Source: Mesorhizobium sp. INR15
Lineage (GTDB): Bacteria; Pseudomonadota; Alphaproteobacteria; Rhizobiales; Rhizobiaceae
Length of the DNA stretch: 64,000 nucleotides
Direction of reading: 5' to 3'
NCBI RefSeq assembly: GCF_015500075.1
Contig: NZ_CP045496.1
Coordinates: forward strand, 5,652,001-5,716,000
The notes beneath the pieces are model-generated. The model was not told the origin of the DNA, ran no database searches, and worked only from the letters and a program-made list of their open reading frames with translations. Position 1 is the stretch's first letter; every line of letters starts with the position of its first letter. Shown piece after piece: positions 7,953 through 18,823 of this stretch. Both the position numbers and the translations under genes were made by a program.

Positions 7953-9047
7953 CTACTGGACGATGGGGCGAACGCGCTCCTCATCCAGCCGCCTGTGTTC
8001 GGCCTCGCGTCTGACCACGAGAAGATCCGAGCGGACCATTTCGGAGATCATCGCAGCGAGTGGAGTTGTCGCCTTCCAGCCGAGGACCTTCTCGGCTTTT
8101 GAGGCATCGCCGACGAGCTGCTCCACCTCGGTCGGCCTGAAATAGCGCGGGTCGACCTCGACCAGGACGCGGCTGGACTTGCCGTCGATGCCCTTTTCCT
8201 CCACGCCCGATCCAGTCCATCTGATATCGATGCCCACTTCGGCAAACGCCAATTCGACAAAGCGGCGGACCGAGTTTTTCACGCCGGTGGCCAGCACATA
8301 GTCGTCGGCAACATCCCGCTGCACAATCCGCCACATGCCCTCGACGTAGTCGCGCGCATGGCCCCAGTCGCGTTCGGCTGAGAGGTTGCCCAGATAGAGC
8401 TTGTCCTGCAGGCCGAGACTTATCGCGGCTGCGGCGCGCGTGATCTTGCGAGTGACGAATGTCTCCCCGCGCTTCGGGCTCTCATGGTTGAACAGAATGC
8501 CGTTGGAAGCATGGATGCCATAGGCCTCGCGGTAGTTCACCGTAATCCAATAGGCATAGATCTTGGCCGCCGCGTAGGGCGATCGTGGGTAAAACGGCGT
8601 CGTCTCCTTCTGCGGAACCTCTTGAACCTTGCCGTAGAGTTCGGACGTAGACGCCTGATAGAACCGGGTTTGTTCGGCGAGACCAAGCAGGCGGATGGCC
8701 TCGAGAAGACGCAGTGTGCCCAGCGCATCCGCGTTCGCCGTATACTCGGCCGTTTCGAAGCTCACTTGAACATGTGACTGTGCAGCGAGGTTGTAGATCT
8801 CATCCGGTTGCACTTCCTGAACAATGCGGATGAGGTTAGTGGCATCGGTCATGTCACCATAGTGAAGTGACAGCCGCACATTTTCCTCATGCGGGTCCTG
8901 GTAGAGATTGTCGATGCGACCGGTGTTGAAGGACGAGGAACGCCGCTTGATCCCGTGGACATCATAGCCTTTCGCCAGAAGGAGCTCCGCCAGATAGGCG
9001 CCGTCCTGGCCGGTAATGCCGGTGATAAGTGCCGTCCTTTTTTTCAT
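7953..9047 (-). CDS. gmd: GDP-mannose 4,6-dehydratase
   Basis: The 364-residue extended short-chain dehydrogenase makes GDP-4-keto-6-deoxy-D-mannose, the precursor of GDP-L-fucose, GDP-D-rhamnose and related sugars. It has TGITGQDGAYLAE at 9-21, STSELYGK at 133-140, and the catalytic Tyr158/Lys162 in SPYAAAKIYAYW. The length is normal. It stands upstream of the rfb operon on the same strand but is separated by 400 bp and a promoter. No GDP-fucose synthase or Rmd partner lies in the window, so the final sugar is unknown. Confidence 0.96.
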   Translation of the reverse strand: MKKRTALITGITGQDGAYLAELLLAKGYDVHGIKRRSSSFNTGRIDNLYQDPHEENVRLSLHYGDMTDATNLIRIVQEVQPDEIYNLAAQSHVQVSFETAEYTANADALGTLRLLEAIRLLGLAEQTRFYQASTSELYGKVQEVPQKETTPFYPRSPYAAAKIYAYWITVNYREAYGIHASNGILFNHESPKRGETFVTRKITRAAAAISLGLQDKLYLGNLSAERDWGHARDYVEGMWRIVQRDVADDYVLATGVKNSVRRFVELAFAEVGIDIRWTGSGVEEKGIDGKSSRVLVEVDPRYFRPTEVEQLVGDASKAEKVLGWKATTPLAAMISEMVRSDLLVVRREAEHRRLDEERVRPIVQ

Positions 9048-9098
9048 TGTCCCTGTTCAGCCGTTTCACGGCGAGAGGTTCAGCCCCGAGCAAGGCTT

Positions 9099-9114
9099 GG
9101 CTTGGCGCCAAGCC
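9099..9114. promoter_or_regulatory. 16-bp perfect palindrome upstream of gmd
   Basis: GGCTTGGCGCCAAGCC reads the same on both strands and lies 51 bp before the gmd start and 86 bp after the bioY stop. It could be an operator for gmd or the stem of a bioY terminator. There is no T-run beside it, so the operator reading is slightly better. Confidence 0.4.
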
Positions 9115-9200
9115 CTGGTCTAAACCGACGCCCGCGGCCGAAAATTACCTTAGCCAGCATGGCTACCGGTAAGAATCGCGGCGGACGGCTTCCGGAAAAC

Positions 9201-9791
9201 TCAGGAGCGCTTCAGCAGCGACCAGACAGCCGGCACCAGGCTCGCGGCCAGCGCGACCTTGATCAGATCGCCGACGATGAACGGCACGACGCCGAACTGC
9301 CATGACTTTTCAGGACCGATCAGCAGCGCCAGCCAGGCAAAGCCCATGGCCATCATGACCACCTCGGCAACGAGCATCGCGTTGAAAAGCTTGATCGGGT
9401 GGCGATCCCAGCCACGATCGGCGGCCCAGCCGACAATCGCGGCCATGATCACGAAGCCGGCCAGATAGCCGCCCGTCGAGCCAAGCATGTAAACCATGCC
9501 GATGCCCTTTTCGGGCGTGCCCTGGAAGACTGGGAGGCCCATGGCGCCTTCGGCCATGTAGAGCAGCAGCGTGGCGACGCCGAGGCGCATGCCGAAGGCA
9601 GCGGCGATCAGAAACACGGCCAGTGTCTGCATCGAAATGTCGACAGGCCCGAGTACAACCTTGGTCTTGGCCGACAAAGTCAGCACCAGGGTTCCAACAA
9701 TCGCGAGGAAAAGCTGCGTCGCCAGACGCGCCGCGCCCTTTTCAGGCAAGGCAAGAGAAATCAGCGGACGCATCGTGGTTGCAATTGCCAT
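9201..9791 (-). CDS. bioY: Biotin transporter BioY
   Basis: This membrane protein of about 196 residues has roughly six hydrophobic segments. PVDISMQTLAVFLIAAAFGMRLG is followed by a glycine-rich LPVFQGTPEKGIG...MLGSTGGYLAGF, the BioY family fingerprint. It is the substrate-specific S component that binds and imports biotin. I chose ATG 9791 because GGGGAAG stands at good spacing; an ATG at 9803 is the alternative. No ATPase or transmembrane partner genes (EcfA/EcfT or BioMN) are nearby, so it either works alone or shares an energising module elsewhere. A promoter and a striking inverted repeat lie upstream. Confidence 0.92.
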   Translation of the reverse strand: MAIATTMRPLISLALPEKGAARLATQLFLAIVGTLVLTLSAKTKVVLGPVDISMQTLAVFLIAAAFGMRLGVATLLLYMAEGAMGLPVFQGTPEKGIGMVYMLGSTGGYLAGFVIMAAIVGWAADRGWDRHPIKLFNAMLVAEVVMMAMGFAWLALLIGPEKSWQFGVVPFIVGDLIKVALAASLVPAVWSLLKRS

Positions 9792-9804
9792 GGTCTTCCC
9801 CATT

Positions 9805-9876
9805 CCGATTGCCGCCTATCCGATGATTACGGCCTCGCGTTTTCCTATATTGGCTTCCGTGTTATGCGGCAATCGG
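9805..9876. repeat. 11-bp inverted repeat bracketing the bioY promoter
   Basis: CCGATTGCCGC at 9805-9815 and its exact reverse complement GCGGCAATCGG at 9866-9876 lie 50 bp apart. One arm overlaps the predicted -35 and the other lies in the bioY leader. Two inverted half-sites around a core promoter suggest regulator binding rather than an RNA hairpin. Confidence 0.5.
9844..9872 (-). promoter_or_regulatory. Predicted bioY promoter
   Basis: On the minus strand -35 TTGCCG (9867-9872) and -10 TATAGG (9844-9849) are separated by 17 bp, about 50 bp before the bioY ATG. The -35 lies inside one arm of the inverted repeat 9805-9876. No BioR-type TTAT..ATAA palindrome was seen. Confidence 0.45.
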
Positions 9877-9910
9877 TTTTGCCGCTTCACGAAACAGAGC
9901 ACAGTTCACG

Positions 9911-10819
9911 ATGGCCCTCAAATTCGACACCAGCTTCGATCCGTCCTACGGCCAGGGCGTTGCGGTCGCGCCGGATGTGAATCGGGTCACCGCCAGAAAT
10001 CCAAGTCCATTCACATTTCACGGCACCAACAGCTACATCATTGGGCGCGATACGCTGGCGGTGATCGACCCCGGGCCAGAAGACGAAGCGCACCTCGAGA
10101 CATTGCTCGAGGTGATCGGGAACAGGCCCGTCAGCCATATCTTTGTCAGCCATACGCATCGCGACCACTCGCCATTGGCGGCCCAGCTGAAGCAGCGAAC
10201 CGGCGCCGTGGTTCTGGCCGAAGGTCCGCACCGCCCGGCAAGGCCCTTGCGAGTCGGTGAGACCAATCCGCTGGATGCCAGCGCCGACACAGCTTTCATT
10301 CCCGATGTCGCCTTGCCTGACGGCGAGATCATCGACGGAGACGGTTGGTCGATCAGGACGGTTTTGACGCCAGGTCACACCGCCAATCATGCCGCCTTCG
10401 CGCTGGAAGGTACCGGCATCCTGTTTTCAGCCGATCATGTGATGGGATGGGCGACGTCGATCGTTGCGCCGCCCGACGGGGCGATGGCCGATTACATAGC
10501 CTCGCTGGACCGGCTGATAGAGCGCGATGACCGGCTGCTGCTGCCCGGCCATGGCGGGCCAGTTACCGCGCCGCGAAACTTCATGCGCGGTCTGAAAACC
10601 CACCGCAAGATGCGTGAGCGGGCCATTCTGGAGCGCATCCGGAGCGGCGACCGGACAATCCCAGACATGGTCAAGGCCATCTACCGCGATACCGACCCGC
10701 GCCTGCACGGAGCCGCCAGCCTGTCGGTGCTTGCCCATATCGAGGATCTGGTCGCGCGTGGTCTGGTCCGTACCGACGGCGCTGCGGCCATCGACGGCGT
10801 CTTCACGCCCGCCGCGTAG
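9911..10819 (+). CDS. Metallo-beta-lactamase fold hydrolase
   Basis: The 302-residue protein carries the metal motif HTHRDH at 81-86, TPGHTANHA in the middle and LLPGHGGP later, which together bind two metal ions in this fold. A C-terminal helical extension (about residues 225-295), resembling the winged-helix tail of LACTB2-like proteins, follows. Such enzymes hydrolyse esters, thioesters or RNA; the substrate cannot be deduced. It starts at ATG 9911, is divergent from bioY and converges on the DUF1499 gene with only 3 bp between the stops. Confidence 0.88.
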   Translation: MALKFDTSFDPSYGQGVAVAPDVNRVTARNPSPFTFHGTNSYIIGRDTLAVIDPGPEDEAHLETLLEVIGNRPVSHIFVSHTHRDHSPLAAQLKQRTGAVVLAEGPHRPARPLRVGETNPLDASADTAFIPDVALPDGEIIDGDGWSIRTVLTPGHTANHAAFALEGTGILFSADHVMGWATSIVAPPDGAMADYIASLDRLIERDDRLLLPGHGGPVTAPRNFMRGLKTHRKMRERAILERIRSGDRTIPDMVKAIYRDTDPRLHGAASLSVLAHIEDLVARGLVRTDGAAAIDGVFTPAA

Positions 10820-10822
10820 GTA

Positions 10823-11608
10823 TCAGTCGGCCGGCGCCGCACCCACCTGCCCGGCAACTTCCTGGTCCAACTCCGCCAGAAAACCGGTGATCCGTGCAGC
10901 GTTGTCGCCGAGATCATAGCGGCCATAGCGCGATGCCGAGCGCATATCCACAACGATCGCATCACCGTCATCCGTTATACGGATCGAAACATCTGCGGGC
11001 AGGCCGAGCACAAAACCCTTTGCCAAGGCATTTATCGTTGCCGTACTTTGAGCACTCGCGTCGGGATAAGGATCGGTCAACTCCCAATCCCGGCGATCGA
11101 GTACAGTCTCCACTGCCTGCAGAACGCTTTCGAAAGGCAGATTGTAGCTGCGTCCGGTCACGAGCGGATAGCTATCGGTCTGCAGCTGCTGCTCGCCGGG
11201 CGTAGCCGCAGAAAGCACGTTCATATCCTTTGTCCGGTCGCCGACATCAAGCACCGGCGGATTGTCGAGATCCGTCGAAATATCCCTGAGCGGCGGATAG
11301 ATGGTCGCCCAATAGACGGCGACGCCAAAGGGCGTGAGCACCAGAAGCGCCAGCAAAGCGCCAACGGTCAGGTCGCGGCCACCGCGATCGCCGAAATTCC
11401 ACAGTCTGGAAAAGGCAAGCCCGGCAAGCAACAGCGCCAGAGCCGCAAGCAGTGCGACAATGCCGAGCACCCACAGAAAGGTCGGTGTTTCCACCAGGCC
11501 GTAGCGATGGCCGACGAAGACGGTCAGCAGCAGAACCGCCGAAAAAGCAGCGGTGCGCCGCGACCAGCCGGCGGCCTTCGACGTTTGCCGTTCGGGAATA
11601 TTAGCCAT
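10823..11608 (-). CDS. DUF1499 membrane protein
   Basis: The protein of about 261 residues has three hydrophobic helices within the first 120 residues, followed by an outward-facing DUF1499 domain (about 125-255; ATINALAKGFVLGLPADVSIRI, SASRYGRYDLGDNAARI). Function is unknown; the family is common in alphaproteobacteria. ATG 11608 is preferred; a GTG at 11620 would add four residues. It is convergent with the hydrolase gene and downstream of the acyl-CoA ligase on the same strand, with 120 bp between. Confidence 0.8.
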   Translation of the reverse strand: MANIPERQTSKAAGWSRRTAAFSAVLLLTVFVGHRYGLVETPTFLWVLGIVALLAALALLLAGLAFSRLWNFGDRGGRDLTVGALLALLVLTPFGVAVYWATIYPPLRDISTDLDNPPVLDVGDRTKDMNVLSAATPGEQQLQTDSYPLVTGRSYNLPFESVLQAVETVLDRRDWELTDPYPDASAQSTATINALAKGFVLGLPADVSIRITDDGDAIVVDMRSASRYGRYDLGDNAARITGFLAELDQEVAGQVGAAPAD

Positions 11609-11728
11609 TATTTTCTGCACTGCCCCAACCCGAGCGAAGGTTTAGAGCAAAGTGCGCCCGGGTTGAAGCACTTCTGTTTTACCTCATGCCGTTTGGCGGA
11701 GGGTTGATGTGAAGACGCAACATCAAGG

Positions 11729-13357
11729 TCAATCCGTCGGCAGCCGATAGTCCTTGAATTGCTGGCGCAGCGTGATTTTCTGGATTTTGCCGGCGGCGGT
11801 GTGCGGGATTTCACCAACGAAGGCGACATCGTCCGGCATCCACCACTTGGCCACCTTGCCGTTCATGAAATCGAGAATGTCGGCCTTGGTCGGCTCCTTG
11901 CCGGGCTTACGGACGATGACCAGCAAAGGCCGCTCACCCCATTTCGAATGATGGACGCCGATCGCCGCGGCCTCGGCCACGTCTGGATGGCCGACCGCAA
12001 GGTTCTCGAGATCGATCGTCGAAATCCACTCGCCACCGGACTTGATGACATCCTTGGCGCGATCGGTGATCTGCATGTAGCCACCGGCATCGACATGGGC
12101 GACATCGCCGGTATCGAACCAGCCATTCTCGTCGAACTGATCGGAACCGACACCGCCATAGTAGGCGTTGGCAACAGCGGGCCCGCGCACTTTCAGGCGT
12201 CCGAATGTCTTGCCATCCCATGGTTGCGCCTTGTTGTCGTCGTCGGTGATCTTCATTTCGACGCCGAAGGGCGGGTAACCCTGCTTCTGCTGCACCGCGA
12301 GCCGGGCGTCGCCCTCAAGGCCGGCATATTCCGGCTTCAGCGTGCACAGCGTGCCGAGCGGCGACATTTCCGTCATGCCCCAGGCGTGGATGACCTGGAC
12401 ACCATAATTGTCTTGGAATTTCTGCATGACCGTGCGCGGACAAGACGAGCCGCCAATGACAACCTTGCTCAGAAAAGGGAGCTTGTTGCCGGTTTCCTCC
12501 AGATATTGCAGCAGCATCATCCACACCGTTGGCACGGCGGCGCTGAAAGTCACCTTCTCGGTGTCGAGCAGTTCGTAGATCGAGGCGCCGTCCATCTTGC
12601 AGCCGGGCATGACCAGCTTGGCGCCGATCATCGGCGCGCTCTGGCCGAGGCCCCAGGCATTGGCATGGAACATCGGCACGACCGGCAAGATGGTTTCACG
12701 CGACGATATGCCCATCGCGTCAGGCATCGCGGCGATCATGGCATGCAGCACATTGGAACGATGGCTGTAGACCACGCCCTTCGGGTCGCCTGTCGTGCCC
12801 GAGGTATAGCACATGCCGGCGGCGGTATTTTCATCAAAGGTCTTCCAGGCGAAATCGCCATCGGCCTCATCAAGCCATTCTTCGTAGGCGACGACATTGG
12901 GGAGTGCCGTCCGCGGCATGTGCGCGTTGTCGGTGAGCACGATCACCTGTTTCAGCGACTTGACCGCGCCGGCGATCTTCTCGAGCAGCGGCATGAAGGT
13001 CAGATCGACGAAGATCGCCTTGTCCTCGGCGTTGTTCATGATCCAGGTGATCTGCTCAGGAAACAGGCGTGGATTGAGCGTGTGATAGACAGCGCCAACA
13101 CCCATGATGCCGTACCAGGTCTCGATGTGGCGCGATGTATTCCAGGCGAGGGTCGCGATGCGGTCGCCCAAACCATAGCCGTCGCGCTCCAGCCGCTGCG
13201 CTACCTTCAAGGCGCGACGGTGTATGTCGGCATAGGTGGTGCGGACAATCGGCCCTTCGATGGAACGTGACACGATCTCGCGCCCGCCATGCTGCGTGGC
13301 CGCGTTGTCGAGGAGCTTGTGGCAAAGCAGCGGCCACTGTTGCATCAGTCCGAGCAT
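11729..13357 (-). CDS. Fatty-acid (medium/long-chain) CoA ligase
   Basis: The 542-residue adenylate-forming enzyme has the AMP-binding motif YTSGTTGDPKGVVYSH near 175, a WGMTEMSPLGT block near 325 and a C-terminal AMP-binding domain ending with HTAAGKIQKI. It activates a fatty acid with ATP and CoA for degradation or lipid synthesis. ATG 13357 is supported by GGGGAGGA eight bases upstream; an in-frame extension to 13432 lacks such a site. The N-terminal MLGLMQQWPLL resembles AlkK-type medium-chain ligases. Chain-length preference is inferred only. Confidence 0.9.
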   Translation of the reverse strand: MLGLMQQWPLLCHKLLDNAATQHGGREIVSRSIEGPIVRTTYADIHRRALKVAQRLERDGYGLGDRIATLAWNTSRHIETWYGIMGVGAVYHTLNPRLFPEQITWIMNNAEDKAIFVDLTFMPLLEKIAGAVKSLKQVIVLTDNAHMPRTALPNVVAYEEWLDEADGDFAWKTFDENTAAGMCYTSGTTGDPKGVVYSHRSNVLHAMIAAMPDAMGISSRETILPVVPMFHANAWGLGQSAPMIGAKLVMPGCKMDGASIYELLDTEKVTFSAAVPTVWMMLLQYLEETGNKLPFLSKVVIGGSSCPRTVMQKFQDNYGVQVIHAWGMTEMSPLGTLCTLKPEYAGLEGDARLAVQQKQGYPPFGVEMKITDDDNKAQPWDGKTFGRLKVRGPAVANAYYGGVGSDQFDENGWFDTGDVAHVDAGGYMQITDRAKDVIKSGGEWISTIDLENLAVGHPDVAEAAAIGVHHSKWGERPLLVIVRKPGKEPTKADILDFMNGKVAKWWMPDDVAFVGEIPHTAAGKIQKITLRQQFKDYRLPTD

Positions 13358-13551
13358 TACATTCCTCCCCTTGCGCTTTTGCGTCATGCTTTTCGCTCCA
13401 TTGTGGGACGAACCGCCGGATTGTCCAGCCATACCCTAACGGAAGCCGTGCATTGCGCGCGATGGCGCTGAAAGCCGCCACAATCCGGCCATCGTCGGCG
13501 TTAAGCTTCGTTAATGGGCAGGGGTGCCATTGGCGACTGAAAGAGGTTCGC

Positions 13552-13938
13552 ATGGACGCGCAGCTCGACGACAAGACAGTCGATGACAAGACTGTCGATG
13601 ACATGGCCCTCGAGAATACGCTTGCCGAAAGCCTGACCGACTTGGGGCCAGAGGTCAAAACCGTTTCCGAAGACGAATTTGTTGAAGTTGTTGGTGGCGC
13701 TCTTGAAGCCGTCGGCGGCACGCTGCTGTTCAAGATGTGCGTTCAAAACCAGGGCGAAGGCCAGCACGTCGCTGCCGCCTCGGTCGGCAATGGCGGCAAC
13801 CGCCAGTTCCTGCTGCTCACCTTGCCTACCGGCGGCGGTGCGCAGAAGGTCGAGACCACGTCGAGAAGCAGCAACCCGGTCGCGGGCATAGCCGCAGCCT
13901 ATGCCGGGCTCATGGACGCGTTCCAGACCGCCGCCTGA
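13552..13938 (+). CDS. Small acidic protein with double-glycine motif, unknown
   Basis: The 128-residue protein starts at ATG 13552 after AGAGG. Residues 5-17 contain a tandem repeat (DDKTV DDKTV DDMA). At about 42-53 there is DEFVEVVGGALEAVGG, where acidic residues precede a Gly-Gly as in double-glycine leaders of bacteriocin-like peptides. The following part is small-residue rich, with KMCVQNQG and a hydrophobic FLLLTLPTGGG segment. I do not recognise a family. No peptidase-type ABC exporter or modifying enzyme lies beside it, and a 13-nt piece of the N-terminal coding repeat recurs just after the stop (near 13946). It precedes a DUF427 gene by 127 bp. Confidence 0.6.
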   Translation: MDAQLDDKTVDDKTVDDMALENTLAESLTDLGPEVKTVSEDEFVEVVGGALEAVGGTLLFKMCVQNQGEGQHVAAASVGNGGNRQFLLLTLPTGGGAQKVETTSRSSNPVAGIAAAYAGLMDAFQTAA

Positions 13939-14065
13939 TCCTTCACGACAAGACAGTTGAAGAACGGATGGACTGCCTTCCGCGACGTTTCCAGCGACGC
14001 GATGCCGCAAGTCTTGCGCAACGCGCCTGCCGGACACACTTAAGGCCGAGGCAAGGAGAACCAGC

Positions 14066-14455
14066 ATGGATCAGGTCGTCAATCCGTCACCCGGCTTTCA
14101 ACGCAATCCCGACAAGGTCATCACTGTCGAGCCTTACATCGGAACCGTCACTGTGCGGGCCGGAGACACGATTGTCGCCTCATCGACCAAAGCCAGGGTG
14201 CTGACCGAAGCCCCTTACTCACCGGCCTTCTACATTCCATTCGACGACATCAATTTCGACCAGCTTCGCGGCACTGATATGTCGACCCATTGCCCTTACA
14301 AAGGTGATGCGAGTTACTGGAGTGTGTTGGCTGCCGGCGAGGCGGGCAAGGATGCGATGTGGGCGTATGAACAGCCATTCGACGAGATGGCGGAGATCCG
14401 CAACCACGGCGCCTTCTATGCCAGCAAAGTCACGATCGAAGCGACACCAGGCTAA
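14066..14455 (+). CDS. DUF427 domain protein
   Basis: The 129-residue protein matches the DUF427 pattern: VRAGDTIVASSTKARVLTE, then YIPFDDINFDQL, CPYKGDASYWSV and a final HGAFYASKVTIE. The fold is a small beta barrel whose activity is unknown. AAGGAG lies seven bases before ATG 14066. It is convergent with the deacetylase gene, with 24 bp between the stops. Confidence 0.88.
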   Translation: MDQVVNPSPGFQRNPDKVITVEPYIGTVTVRAGDTIVASSTKARVLTEAPYSPAFYIPFDDINFDQLRGTDMSTHCPYKGDASYWSVLAAGEAGKDAMWAYEQPFDEMAEIRNHGAFYASKVTIEATPG

Positions 14456-14479
14456 GGCCGGGGGCTGAAGCCCTTTCCG

Positions 14480-15220
14480 TCAGTTTGTGGTCGGCTCGCT
14501 GCCGGCGTTGTTATCGTCTTGCAGCCTGACGAAGGTAACGCCTCGGCTCTTCAGTTGCAGAAGACCTTTCACCACGCCTTCACCAGCCGCATGGGTGGGC
14601 TGGTTGATATGCGCGATCACGACGTCGCCGTCCTTCGCCGCCGCGATCCGTTTTCCGGTCGTGGCGGCTCCAAGCAGCGATCCGCCATCGGCGTTCAATG
14701 AGTAACCCGCGACCTTGAAACCGAGCTTGTGTATCAGTTCGATCGACGTGGCGGTGTATTTCGCCGTCGCGCCTCGGAACCATTTCGGCGCCGGGGCACC
14801 CGCTGCCACCAGGGCCTGCGCGCCACCCTCGACCTCCGCTTTCACTGCATCGGTGCTGCCGGCCGCGCTGATCCCGTAAACCTTCACAGGCTCATCGACG
14901 GCTGGAACATGCCGGGCGCCGTGATTTTCCAGTTCGAAAAGATCGGGGTGTGCCCGCATCGTCTCGAAAGCCGCGGCGTTGCGCTTCAGCCATTTTGCCG
15001 TGATGAAGATGGTGGCTGGAATCTTGTTGTCGATCAGCGCCGACAGAATCCGCTCATCCGTCCGCCCATCGCAGGCATCAAATGTCAGCGCGACACGGAT
15101 GGCAGGCTTGTCCGACCGCACAACGTGCAAATCAGGCTCGAGCAGTTTTGCCGACGCGCTCGCCGCCGTGGCGCCAACCGCGAGAAATGCCGGTATGAGA
15201 AATGCCGAAGCCAGGCGCAT
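14480..15220 (-). CDS. Secreted polysaccharide deacetylase (NodB-type)
   Basis: The 246-residue protein has a signal peptide (residues 1-24, ending ASASA) and a NodB homology domain. LTFDACDGRTDERI at about 47-60 supplies the catalytic aspartate and a metal aspartate, and the ENHGARHVPA motif carries the metal histidines. It should remove N- or O-acetyl groups from a cell-envelope polysaccharide in the periplasm. A TGGAG site precedes ATG 15220. It lies 75 bp downstream of ppdK on the same strand. Substrate is unknown; a link to the polysaccharide locus is speculative. Confidence 0.87.
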   Translation of the reverse strand: MRLASAFLIPAFLAVGATAASASAKLLEPDLHVVRSDKPAIRVALTFDACDGRTDERILSALIDNKIPATIFITAKWLKRNAAAFETMRAHPDLFELENHGARHVPAVDEPVKVYGISAAGSTDAVKAEVEGGAQALVAAGAPAPKWFRGATAKYTATSIELIHKLGFKVAGYSLNADGGSLLGAATTGKRIAAAKDGDVVIAHINQPTHAAGEGVVKGLLQLKSRGVTFVRLQDDNNAGSEPTTN

Positions 15221-15295
15221 GAAACACTCCAGAGAACAAATCCACTTGGCCGCCGATCATGGCAAAATTGCCGGCGGCCTCGCTTCATGCCGCCT

Positions 15296-17962
<2,667 letters not shown>

Positions 17963-18163
17963 GCTTGCTCTCCAGCTGCAGGAGATTGGAAGATTGACGG
18001 AATTCCGCCGGGGTCCGAACCGAGCGATATGATGCTGCACTGCGAAAGGCAAGCGCCGGCAAAGCAGGCAGCCCGCTACAATCGATTAAGGAAACGCACC
18101 ACCGAAAACGCTTGCGGTTTTCCGCCCGCAAGACTAGAACATAACAGGAACATGAGGCGAGCC

Positions 18164-18508
18164 ATGAAACTGACCGGCAAACTCGACTATCTGGAAATGC
18201 CTGCGACCGGCGGGACCCTGGACAGGTTGAAGGCTTTCTACAGCAGCGCCTTCGCCTGGTCATTCACCGACTACGGCCCAACTTATTCGGCCTTTGCCGA
18301 AGGTCTCGATGGCGGCTTCCAGGCCGATAGCGGCGAAGCCCCCGCCAAGCCGCTGCCGGTGCTCTATTCCCAGGACTTGGAAGAGACTTTCAATGCCGTC
18401 GAAGCCGCCGGCGGCAAGATCGTCAAGCCAATCTTCGCGTTTCCCGGCGGCAGGCGCTTCCACTTCGTCGATCCGGCCGGCAATGAGTTGGCCGTCTGGG
18501 GCGAATAG
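18164..18508 (+). CDS. VOC (glyoxalase-like) family protein
   Basis: The 114-residue single-module protein has the vicinal-oxygen-chelate fold: KLDYLEMPATGG at 5-16, KAFYSSAFAWSFTDYG, and a final FHFVDPAGNELAVWGE. One metal-type residue is the glutamate in GNELAVW; the N-terminal metal histidine of true glyoxalase I is absent (YLEM). It may therefore bind a ligand rather than act as lactoylglutathione lyase. ATG 18164 is chosen, with ATG 18152 possible. It stands alone between ppdK and the tRNA. Confidence 0.82.
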   Translation: MKLTGKLDYLEMPATGGTLDRLKAFYSSAFAWSFTDYGPTYSAFAEGLDGGFQADSGEAPAKPLPVLYSQDLEETFNAVEAAGGKIVKPIFAFPGGRRFHFVDPAGNELAVWGE

Positions 18509-18637
18509 CCTGCTGACATGCCATCGGGCGGCGGCGGAATGGACGCCGGATGTGCAGGTTCAGAGCCGCGCTCATGGGCATTGTGCTTTTTGTCTGCTCT
18601 GCTAAGAACGCGCCGCACAAGCGACTCTGACGGCTAT

Positions 18638-18712
18638 TGGGGCGTCGCCAAGTGGTAAGGCATCGGTTTTTGGTACCGACATTCCCAGGTTCGAATCCTG
18701 GCGCCCCAGCCA
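18638..18712 (+). tRNA. tRNA-Gln (anticodon TTG)
   Basis: The acceptor stem TGGGGCG pairs with CGCCCCA, and the CCA end is encoded at 18710-18712. The anticodon stem TCGGT/ACCGA holds the loop TTTTGGT with anticodon TTG, which reads CAA. The T arm is CCAGG-TTCGAAT-CCTGG. The sequence 18684-18712 recurs in degraded form at 20934-20962. A possible promoter is TTGTGC (18581-18586) and TAAGAA (18603-18608), with 16 bp between. Confidence 0.97.
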
Positions 18713-18735
18713 AGATCATCGTCCATTTCTAGACC

Positions 18736-18764
18736 TTGGCCCTCGGAAGTACCTCCGCGATCTT
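18736..18764 (+). promoter_or_regulatory. Possible promoter of the GT25-ligase gene
   Basis: TTGGCC (18736-18741) and GATCTT (18759-18764) are 17 bp apart, between the tRNA and the next gene. The match to consensus is moderate, so this is a weak prediction. Confidence 0.25.
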
Positions 18765-18823
18765 CCCATGCGCGCAATTAGCTAATAGTTGTTCTGCCGG
18801 GTGGCGGTCTGAGATGGAATTCA

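Noticed and set aside
9792..9910. BioR box or riboswitch upstream of bioY
   Set aside because: No TTAT..ATAA palindrome and no RNA fold of a known class was recognised.
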